Source: Candidatus Babeliales bacterium
GTDB lineage: Bacteria; Babelota; Babeliae; Babelales; Vermiphilaceae
Assembly (NCBI GenBank): GCA_020053845.1
Contig: JAGVMI010000130.1
Location: 1-7,327 of the forward strand
DNA length: 7,327 bases
Direction: 5' to 3'
The first letter of the stretch is position 1. Each line of letters opens with the position of its first letter. Positions 1 through 5,302 of this stretch are shown one piece after another. The notes below the pieces were generated by a model. It ran no database searches and had not been told where the DNA came from. It was given only the letters and a program-made list of their open reading frames with translations. The position numbers were made by a program, and so were the translations under genes.

Positions 1-441
1 AGCGCGCGAGAAGCTGCAAGATTTTTACTCGATCACGGCGCAGAAAAAAACATGTATTATAAAACTGATACAATAAGCATTTCTGACGACAACAATAATA
101 ACTTTGCGGATTTTTTATCCCGACCAATGCTGCGCCCTTATCCTATTCAGCGCGGTACTTTTTTTGACATACGCAAAATGCAATGCACTGGAGCAAACGC
201 ATGCCCATGTCCTAAATGCATTATATCATCTAAAAAAGGTGAAAAAGCGCGTGGCATAGCACGCTTACTCAATCCGCGCCCAATGTTGGTGCACCCTAGC
301 ATTCCCAAAGCCCCAAACAGCACGCCTGCATTTAAGGTGCGAAAAATTGACGGTCAGCAATCAGCTGTAGATGACAGAATAGTCGAACAGGCAAAGCTCA
401 AAAAGCAGATTAGCGATAGGTTAAAATCAAGCCGCATGTAA
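1..441 (+). CDS. Ankyrin-repeat protein, C-terminal end (5' partial)
   Basis: The reading frame is open from the first base of the window to a TAA at 439-441, giving 146 visible codons, so the gene begins to the left. An ATG at 52 is internal and has no ribosome site. The first residues read EAARFLLDHGAEKN, a good match to the second helix and turn of an ankyrin repeat (A-x-x-LL-x-x-GA-x-x-N). No further repeat follows, so this is the last one. The tail is non-repetitive: a cysteine cluster (C-x5-C-x-C-x2-C, visible residues 62-73), a basic and proline-rich middle, and a charged lysine-rich end that may be helical. Ankyrin repeats bind proteins and are common in host-associated bacteria, often as effectors. 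Target and location cannot be judged because the N-terminus is missing. The ankyrin call is fairly sure; any specific role is unknown. Confidence 0.75.
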   Translation, partial: SAREAARFLLDHGAEKNMYYKTDTISISDDNNNNFADFLSRPMLRPYPIQRGTFFDIRKMQCTGANACPCPKCIISSKKGEKARGIARLLNPRPMLVHPSIPKAPNSTPAFKVRKIDGQQSAVDDRIVEQAKLKKQISDRLKSSRM

Positions 442-470
442 AATTTATTAGACACACGCATAAATACATT

Positions 471-498
471 AAGGGAAGCAAGATTGCTTCCCTTTTTT
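471..498 (+). terminator. Intrinsic terminator after the ankyrin gene
   Basis: A perfect inverted repeat pairs AAGGGAAGCA (471-480) with TGCTTCCCTT (485-494) around a 4-base loop. The right arm runs straight into a T tract (493-498). It lies 30 bases after the ankyrin stop codon and separates that gene from the glutamine synthetase promoter. This is a textbook Rho-independent terminator on the plus strand. Confidence 0.9.
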
Positions 499-519
499 CT
501 TAATATCAAGGACGTTGGA

Positions 520-547
520 TTGACAAGCAGTGCTGTTCCGGTATCCT
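520..547 (+). promoter_or_regulatory. Sigma70-type promoter of the glutamine synthetase gene
   Basis: A perfect -35 box TTGACA (520-525) is followed after 16 bases by TATCCT (542-547), which matches the -10 consensus at four of six positions. The predicted transcript would start near 554, giving a leader of about 38 bases. Its position just after a terminator and before a gene with a good ribosome site supports it. No NtrC- or sigma54-type element was recognised. Confidence 0.6.
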
Positions 548-580
548 GACCCCAGGTTCGCATTATTAGTGCATCACGTG

Positions 581-586
581 AAGGAG
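581..586 (+). promoter_or_regulatory. Ribosome-binding site that fixes the glutamine synthetase start
   Basis: AAGGAG sits 5 bases before the ATG at 592. It matters because this start includes the signal peptide. The next in-frame ATG codons (codons 13 and 82) lie inside the leader and inside the catalytic domain, so neither gives an intact enzyme without a leader. Confidence 0.85.
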
Positions 587-591
587 ACCGT

Positions 592-2031
592 ATGAATCGC
601 ACAACATATGCAACGCTTGTCATAAGCATGATTATCTGCACTACAACACCTCTCGCTGCAGATTCATCACAAGCCATATCAGATAGCTTCAGTATATCTC
701 GCCCTACTCAAGAACAAGTTGCTCGTGCGCATGCTTTTTTCGATCGACATCAGGTACAGTTTGTTGCTTTCTCGTTTAGCGATCTTAACGGCGCTCTTAA
801 AGAAGTAACGTATCCCATTGATGTTGCAAAAAAAATGCTTACCAAGCGCATTGCATTTGATGGATCATCAGTAGTTGGCTGCACGAGCATTACCAATAGC
901 GATATGCTTCTGTCTCCCGATCTTGAAACACTCACTCTCGTGCCATGGTCGAATAAAAGTGGCCCTACGGCACGCATATTGTGCGACATCTTTTCAGACG
1001 AAAACACTCCTTATGCGGCAGATCCACGCGTCATTTTACGCACACTCATCGCTCGAGCTCACGAAAAAGGATACGATTTTTTTGTAGGGCCTGAGCTTGA
1101 GTTTTTCATCTTCAAGAATACACAGGATGGCAAGAAAGAAGCTGTTGATACTGCTGGCTATTTTGATGCATCAACGCAAGTACAATGGAATGAATTTGTG
1201 TGCACTACCATGCAAGCAATGCGTACACAAGGCATAGACGTTGAAAAATGGCATCATGAAGTTGCGCATGGGCAACATGAAATAAGTATTCATTATGGCA
1301 ACGCGCTGGATGTTGCTGATCAAGTAATTCTTGCACGCCATACCATCAAAACGTATGCGCAGTTTGCAGGATGCAAAGCATCATTTATGCCAAAACCTCT
1401 CGCACATCAAAACGGCAGCGCTATGCATGTACATTTTAGCTTGTATGATATGCAGCAGCATCGCAATGCATTTTCTGATCGCGCAAATACCAGTGCACTT
1501 TCTACACTTGCACAATCCTTCATCGAAGGCATCTTGCATCATGCATATGAAGGAACATTGCTCATCAACAACACTATTAATTCGTTCAAGCGATTGGTTC
1601 CTGGATACGAAGCTCCAGTAAACATTTGCTGGGGTAAAAAGAATCGCAGCGCGCTTATTCGCATACCGCAAGTTGATGCATCGGAATCATGTGCAGTGCG
1701 TGCAGAAATGCGCTCTCCTGATGCGCTGAGCAATCCGTATCTGACATTTGCATTTATTCTTGCTGCAGGACTTGATGGTATTGAGCAAGATTTCACTCTG
1801 CGCGCTCCTGTAGAAGAAAACTTATATCGTGCCTCACTAGAGCAATTGCGATTCCGTGGTATTGCTACATTACCGCACTCACTTGATGAAGCAATTACAT
1901 TAGTCGCATCAAATGCTTTTGCTCATAATACGTTTGGTGACCTAATTGGCGAATTAATCAAAATCAAAGAGCGTGAAGCGCGACAATATCATCTTCATGT
2001 TTCACATTGGGAACAAGAACGCTACAACTAA
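592..2031 (+). CDS. Type I glutamine synthetase with an N-terminal signal peptide
   Basis: The 479-residue product matches bacterial type I glutamine synthetase, which makes glutamine from glutamate, ammonia and ATP. Visible family signatures in order: FSDLNGALK (62-70), FDGSS (89-93), SDM (103-105), GPELEFF (166-172), HHEVAHGQHEI (221-231), FMPKP (265-269), NGSAMHVH (274-281; the family usually has NGSG), KRLVPGYEAP (333-342), NRSALIRIP (351-359), AEMRSPD (371-377) and AGLDGI (392-397). Metal-binding Glu168, Glu170, Glu223, Glu230, His279 and Glu372 and flap Glu340 are present, so it looks catalytically intact. It resembles the GSI-alpha (Bacillus-like) form: the 25-residue GSI-beta insertion and the adenylylation-site context are absent, and the feedback arginine of Bacillus GlnA (R62) is replaced by serine (about residue 99). 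Residues 1-23 form a Sec-type leader (basic NR, hydrophobic core, likely cleavage after LAA), followed by a linker to about residue 38. GSI-alpha enzymes are usually near 445 residues; the extra length is the N-terminal extension. Export is predicted, not shown. Confidence 0.92.
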   Translation: MNRTTYATLVISMIICTTTPLAADSSQAISDSFSISRPTQEQVARAHAFFDRHQVQFVAFSFSDLNGALKEVTYPIDVAKKMLTKRIAFDGSSVVGCTSITNSDMLLSPDLETLTLVPWSNKSGPTARILCDIFSDENTPYAADPRVILRTLIARAHEKGYDFFVGPELEFFIFKNTQDGKKEAVDTAGYFDASTQVQWNEFVCTTMQAMRTQGIDVEKWHHEVAHGQHEISIHYGNALDVADQVILARHTIKTYAQFAGCKASFMPKPLAHQNGSAMHVHFSLYDMQQHRNAFSDRANTSALSTLAQSFIEGILHHAYEGTLLINNTINSFKRLVPGYEAPVNICWGKKNRSALIRIPQVDASESCAVRAEMRSPDALSNPYLTFAFILAAGLDGIEQDFTLRAPVEENLYRASLEQLRFRGIATLPHSLDEAITLVASNAFAHNTFGDLIGELIKIKEREARQYHLHVSHWEQERYN

Positions 2032-2049
2032 CGCATCTGATCAGCTTTC

Positions 2050-2078
2050 TTGACATAGCGGAATTCTCTTGTTAGCAT
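2050..2078 (+). promoter_or_regulatory. Promoter-like element in the 2032-2221 gap
   Basis: A perfect TTGACA (2050-2055) is followed after 17 bases by TAGCAT (2073-2078), four of six to consensus, with an upstream TG (2070-2071) as in extended -10 promoters. The start would be near 2085. No gene follows on the plus strand before the terminator at 2164-2200, so it would make a short non-coding transcript. Confidence 0.5.
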
Positions 2079-2112
2079 TTTGACCAAATTTGTTTGAGCA
2101 TAATGCTTGGTA

Positions 2113-2118
2113 TATAAT
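2113..2118 (+). promoter_or_regulatory. Second candidate -10 box in the same gap
   Basis: A perfect TATAAT lies at 2113-2118, overlapping TGGTATATA, which also resembles an extended -10. The nearest -35-like hexamers (TTGAGC 2094-2099, TTGACC 2080-2085) are spaced 13 and 27 bases away, both poor, so it would have to work as an extended -10 or with other help. A start near 2125 would lie just before the hairpin at 2128-2154. Confidence 0.3.
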
Positions 2119-2124
2119 GTCCCT

Positions 2125-2200
2125 AAATGAACAGTGCATTTTGTGCATTGTTCACCCCCCTAACCCTTCAGCTTGTTTCAAGTTGAAGGGATTATTTTTT
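2125..2200 (+). ncRNA. Candidate small RNA: hairpin, C-rich linker, terminator
   Basis: Downstream of the promoter-like elements the sequence has three parts. The first is an 11-bp hairpin (2128-2138 with 2144-2154, one G-U pair, 5-base loop). The second is an unpaired linker with six consecutive C residues (2155-2160). The third is an intrinsic terminator (2164-2200). No convincing ORF lies within it. This is the usual layout of a bacterial small regulatory RNA. The C run could pair with G-rich ribosome-binding sites, but that is inference. Length would be about 76 bases from the second promoter or about 115 from the first. The alternative is that it is only the 3' untranslated region and terminator of the glutamine synthetase mRNA, which ends 133 bases upstream of the terminator. 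Confidence 0.38.
2164..2200 (+). terminator. Intrinsic terminator of the gap transcript and glutamine synthetase
   Basis: A 12-bp stem (2164-2175 with 2179-2190, one G-U pair, TTT loop) is followed by ATTATTTTTT (2191-2200). It is oriented for plus-strand transcripts and ends 21 bases before the stop codon of the converging minus-strand gene. On the minus strand no T tract follows the stem, so it is not clearly bidirectional. Confidence 0.85.
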
Positions 2201-2221
2201 ACAACTCTTTTTTGCGCAACA

Positions 2222-2818
2222 TTATGCGCGCACGTGCTGTTCATGTTTGAGCTGAGGAATTGAGGCGTCAATATCTGAAACAAACGCATACGCATCTGAT
2301 GACACACGTGAAAGTGTTGCATTGGTGCATCGTACCATGCGTGATGAAGTTTTCATTGCATACAACATTTTACCAATTGCAGTAAGATCGCCTTGCACTT
2401 CTACACGCGCTTGCTTGCGCGTGCACCATGCTTTATCCACGCATGCTTGTTCATGAAGCCCAATAAGTTGCAACCCACATTGCTGCACAAGCTCTGCAAC
2501 ATACACAAACGGTTCGTGTTGCGAGTCTGTCGCTTTAAGCATATGATCACGCTGCATACGAAGATCGTGTATAGTTTGGTCAAGTTCATTACACACACAT
2601 GTTGTGCAACATAATTGCGCTGCTTGCTGCGCATAGCGGTGTACATTGCACGAACTTTTTTGTACAAGGCCATCAAGCGGCTGATACACCATGCACCACC
2701 ATGATCCACTCAGCAATGCACACAACCCTACCGAAAGCATATACCGATAATGCCACGACACATTTTGCACACGGCGTACCAGTGTGCGACGGACTGTTAT
2801 CTTCATTCTCTCACCCAT
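2222..2818 (-). CDS. PilO/GspM-like single-pass inner-membrane protein
   Basis: The 198-residue protein has a basic cytoplasmic N-terminus (residues 1-25), one membrane segment (about 27-47), a stretch with helical or coiled-coil character (about 50-95), and a compact C-terminal domain. That domain has the pattern LVQQCGLQLIGL, then ARVEVQGDLTAIGKML, then RCTNATLSRV. This order and the V-x-G-x(4)-I/L-x-x-ML motif are those of PilO/GspM, inner-membrane assembly proteins of type IV pilus and type II secretion machines with a ferredoxin-like domain. The match is by pattern, and no PilM, PilN or PilP lies beside it here, so the call is moderate. Residues 70-76 (CCTTCVC) form an odd cysteine cluster in the periplasmic part. 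The ATG at 2818 has no clear ribosome site. ATG 2806 (codon 5) follows GGGTGAG and may be the true start. The gene lies 38 bases after the M23 peptidase stop, probably in one operon. Confidence 0.5.
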   Translation of the reverse strand: MGERMKITVRRTLVRRVQNVSWHYRYMLSVGLCALLSGSWWCMVYQPLDGLVQKSSCNVHRYAQQAAQLCCTTCVCNELDQTIHDLRMQRDHMLKATDSQHEPFVYVAELVQQCGLQLIGLHEQACVDKAWCTRKQARVEVQGDLTAIGKMLYAMKTSSRMVRCTNATLSRVSSDAYAFVSDIDASIPQLKHEQHVRA

Positions 2819-2856
2819 ATAGAGGTATTTTGTGCCTTACTGAGTGCACTCTGCCA

Positions 2857-4050
2857 TTAAAATGCTGATTTTGTCCATTGCATAGGATCTACGGGAGTAT
2901 TGTTAATACGCATCTCCCAATGCAAGTGATAGCCTGTTGCCCAACCCGTTTTGCCAATCGTTCCTATCGGATTGCCTTTTGCAACTTTGTCGCCAACACC
3001 AATCTTTGCAAAACTATCAAGATGGTAGAACATAGAAATAACGCCCCATCCGTGATCTATAACTATGGTATTGCCGCTATCTTCAAATCGCTCTTTAAGC
3101 ACTACTACGCCATCTTGGGGAGTCCATACTACGCTACGAGGCATATTCAATACGTCAACCGCTTTATGCGCATAGCGTCCTTTATGTTGCGTAGTGCGAA
3201 TGGTACCAAAATCGCATGATATGCGTTCGATTTCTATAGGTGCACAAAACGCGCCGCGCCACAACTTTTCTCGGATTGATTCGCGACTTAATTTCTCAAG
3301 CAACAGCTCACGCTGAGTTGTTTCAATGCCAAGTTTTTCTTCTTGCGCTATTTTTTCAGAGGAAACAGTGAGCACTTCTTTTTTAAAGGGAAATGCAACC
3401 ACTTGGCACTTGCTCTCAAGACGTACTTGATTACCCACAAAATCAGATGCGCTTACTATGAGCGGATACTCACTTGGATTCTCTTCGCACGTAATAGGCA
3501 CATAACATTCATATATCAATGATTTTTTTGATTCAGGAAAACACTCATATTCTTGGGCAAATGCATATACACGTGCATCTTTGATATCTTTATTAACCTG
3601 GAATTGCACATGCAGTGTTCTACCTTGAAATACTTTATTATTGGTTTCTGATTTTACAAAAGCAGCTTGAAGTGGAGTATTGTCGACAATAAAAGGAACT
3701 GCTGCCATAGCTTTATTATGATGATACGTAGAATCAATAAACAGCGCCTTCAGCTCATGTCTTCCATTAGAAAGAGGGCGTGTAGGAATAGTAAAAGGCT
3801 GTTCACTCACGGCATTCGAACACTTGAAATTAGTAACCAGTGGTTGGCTATCGAGAAACAGTGAAATCTCACCCGACTTGTTGCATGAAACAAAGCACTG
3901 CACATCTCCCGCACACCATTGATCAGTATTAATGCCCTTGAGCGCAAGCACAGGAGTTTCCACATCGCAAAAATAAAAATACGATTTCTTACCTACGATA
4001 AATACCGTAAAGCACATTACCAGCATAATAACGAGGCGAAAGCTTCTCAT
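2857..4050 (-). CDS. M23 (LytM-type) peptidoglycan metallopeptidase, membrane-anchored
   Basis: The start chosen at 4050 gives 397 residues. It has an AGGA ribosome site 8 bases upstream, whereas the more distal in-frame ATG at 4077 (406 residues) has none. Numbering below uses the 406-residue form. Residues 11-28 are a hydrophobic leader or anchor. Residues about 40-230 are beta-rich and Ig-like, including a VDNTP linker (131-135) as seen before Ig-like domains in large M23 proteins. Residues 240-275 look helical. The M23 domain follows at about 277-402: zinc ligands His304 and Asp308 in HKAVD (the family usually has HxGxD, here Ala for Gly) and His386 in HLHWE, with catalytic-type His352 and His384. 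Such enzymes cut peptide cross-links of peptidoglycan in the periplasm. Eleven cysteines lie outside the leader, suggesting disulfides. The domain looks complete, and the PilO-like gene follows closely. Confidence 0.9.
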   Translation of the reverse strand: MRSFRLVIMLVMCFTVFIVGKKSYFYFCDVETPVLALKGINTDQWCAGDVQCFVSCNKSGEISLFLDSQPLVTNFKCSNAVSEQPFTIPTRPLSNGRHELKALFIDSTYHHNKAMAAVPFIVDNTPLQAAFVKSETNNKVFQGRTLHVQFQVNKDIKDARVYAFAQEYECFPESKKSLIYECYVPITCEENPSEYPLIVSASDFVGNQVRLESKCQVVAFPFKKEVLTVSSEKIAQEEKLGIETTQRELLLEKLSRESIREKLWRGAFCAPIEIERISCDFGTIRTTQHKGRYAHKAVDVLNMPRSVVWTPQDGVVVLKERFEDSGNTIVIDHGWGVISMFYHLDSFAKIGVGDKVAKGNPIGTIGKTGWATGYHLHWEMRINNTPVDPMQWTKSAF

Positions 4051-4058
4051 CACTTGAA

Positions 4059-4062
4059 TCCT
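4059..4062 (-). promoter_or_regulatory. Ribosome-binding site deciding the M23 peptidase start
   Basis: On the minus strand AGGA lies 8 bases before the ATG at 4050. The ATG at 4077 is preceded by no purine-rich Shine-Dalgarno sequence at a usable distance. This favours the shorter protein, whose N-terminus (MRSFRLVIMLV) is a typical basic-then-hydrophobic leader. Confidence 0.5.
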
Positions 4063-4111
4063 GCATAACGTAATCATAGATTTTGCTACAAGGGGATAAC
4101 TTGTGGCTCAC

Positions 4112-4140
4112 AGTATACCTCACTTACAAATCGATGCTAA
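4112..4140 (-). promoter_or_regulatory. Promoter of the M23-PilO operon
   Basis: Reading the minus strand, TTAGCA (4135-4140) is followed after 17 bases by TATACT (4112-4117), a five-of-six -10 box. The start would be near 4105, about 28 bases before ATG 4077 and about 55 before ATG 4050. The element lies in the 78-base gap between divergent genes, so it could also affect the hydrolase gene at 4156. That gene has only a weak plus-strand candidate of its own (TTGTGG 4101-4106, TACAAA 4125-4130). Confidence 0.5.
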
Positions 4141-4155
4141 TCACATGGGAAAAAA

Positions 4156-5238
4156 ATGAAACACATACGTACTATACGCGCATACGGCACTGTGCTACAC
4201 ATGTTAACTATGTTAATAATATGCGCTGCACCATGTAGCGCCATTGCAAAAAACTATGAACCTACATTTCACAGCTTGTGTCCCTTCACTATCATACCCA
4301 GCGCATATCCGACACGATACACAGCAATAAATAATTACAGACTTAATGAGTTCATTCAAAAGCTCCACACTGAAAGTGTTCCCGATCGTGCATATGTATG
4401 TGCAGATAAAAAGCCCTACATAACTACACTGGTACGCCGCGATATTCCTTCGCCGCAAGAAGCATCAACTCTTTTAATTTTTTCACGTGGATATGCAAAA
4501 AAATCGAGCTCTCTCTATGAAATGCCACGCATCGGCGGCGGATTATATAATGCACATCAATATGTATGTGGTGGTGCAATATTTATGCCGTGCGTTACAT
4601 TCGACTATCCAGACGACGCAAAATATTTCAACTTTGGCCAAGATATCGATCAAGCATGCCTCGAAGTGATGTATGCTCAAGTTAAACAAGTAAATCCCAC
4701 AGCAGAGCTCATCCTGTTTGGAGATTGCCGGGGAGCGCATAGCGTACTGCGCTTTTTAACAAAGCATCCTGAAGCAAGCGATACCATTATTTTGGCCTCC
4801 CCCCTTGTTTCGGCCCGCGATCTTATTGAGCGCATTTCGAGCAGCTATCTGTGGATGCTTGGAGGCTTTGGCCCTAACGTTCTTAAAAATTTTATGGGAT
4901 GGTACTTCCCCAACTACAATCCCCATAAAGATGACCTCGAGCAGCATCTGCACCTTATTAAAGGCAAACGCATCTTCATAGGACACCGCCTAGGCGATAA
5001 AGTAATATCAGACAATAGTGTTTACCGGCTCGCCCGCGCTCTCCGCGAGAATAATGAGGTCTACCTGTTTCTTACCCACGATAATAAGCATCCACACAGC
5101 AGGCTCTATGACTGCCCTCCCTTCAGCCGCGCCCTGAACGCATTTTACGCTCGTTACAACCTCCCTTATGACCCCCTGAAAGCCCCCGTGGGCAAAAGAT
5201 CTCTCATTCAGGCTGAAATAAATGCCCGAAAAGCATAG
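4156..5238 (+). CDS. Exported alpha/beta-hydrolase-fold protein with Cys nucleophile (paralog 1)
   Basis: The 360-residue protein starts with a Sec-type leader (residues 1-31, hydrophobic core 12-24, likely cleavage after AIA). The body has alpha/beta-hydrolase features: strand and loop LLIFSRGY (106-113, possible oxyanion region), RIGGG (125-129), NFGQD (159-163), and nucleophile elbow LFGDCRGAH (187-195). The elbow fits G-x-C-x-G, so Cys191 takes the place of the usual serine, as in dienelactone hydrolase. Asp281 in LGDKVISD and His314 in KHPHSRL are placed as acid and base of a Cys-Asp-His triad. The substrate is not recognised; esterase, thioesterase, peptidase or acyltransferase activity are all possible. 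The next gene is a paralog, about 40-45% identical by hand count from FSRGY onward. A weak GGGA lies 5 bases before the ATG. The stop is TAG. No terminator was found after it. Confidence 0.72.
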   Translation: MKHIRTIRAYGTVLHMLTMLIICAAPCSAIAKNYEPTFHSLCPFTIIPSAYPTRYTAINNYRLNEFIQKLHTESVPDRAYVCADKKPYITTLVRRDIPSPQEASTLLIFSRGYAKKSSSLYEMPRIGGGLYNAHQYVCGGAIFMPCVTFDYPDDAKYFNFGQDIDQACLEVMYAQVKQVNPTAELILFGDCRGAHSVLRFLTKHPEASDTIILASPLVSARDLIERISSSYLWMLGGFGPNVLKNFMGWYFPNYNPHKDDLEQHLHLIKGKRIFIGHRLGDKVISDNSVYRLARALRENNEVYLFLTHDNKHPHSRLYDCPPFSRALNAFYARYNLPYDPLKAPVGKRSLIQAEINARKA

Positions 5239-5246
5239 GGGTGCCA

Positions 5247-5275
5247 TTGCCCATATTGAGAATGCAAGGTATCCT
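5247..5275 (+). promoter_or_regulatory. Promoter of the second hydrolase gene
   Basis: TTGCCC (5247-5252) and TATCCT (5270-5275) are separated by exactly 17 bases. The -10 box is identical to that proposed for glutamine synthetase. The start would be near 5282, about 20 bases before ATG 5303 and 35 before ATG 5318. It lies in the 64-base gap between the paralogs, so the second gene may be transcribed separately as well as by read-through. Confidence 0.5.
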
Positions 5276-5302
5276 TAGAGCAATAGGATTATCGCACGGG
5301 GG

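Noticed and set aside
592..660. Lipoprotein signal (cysteine at residue 16) in the glutamine synthetase leader
   Set aside because: The residues before the cysteine (MII) do not fit a lipobox, which needs G, A or S at -1. A cleavable Sec leader ending in LAA fits better.
354..677. A 107-codon minus-strand ORF across the ankyrin-glutamine synthetase junction
   Set aside because: It crosses the terminator, promoter and ribosome site of plus-strand genes, has no promoter or family signature, and overlaps two better-supported genes.
2214..2229. GCGCA/TGCGC stem at the 3' end of the PilO-like gene, as a minus-strand terminator
   Set aside because: The stem is only 5 bp, and on the minus strand it is followed by A residues, not T.
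2117..2263. A 48-codon plus-strand ORF (ATG 2117) through the candidate small RNA
   Set aside because: It has no ribosome site, runs through both hairpins and the terminator, and overlaps the end of the minus-strand PilO-like gene antisense. The composition looks like chance.
5271..5289. ATCCT/AGGAT inverted repeat over the second hydrolase promoter
   Set aside because: Only 5 bases per arm, with no extension on either side; expected by chance.
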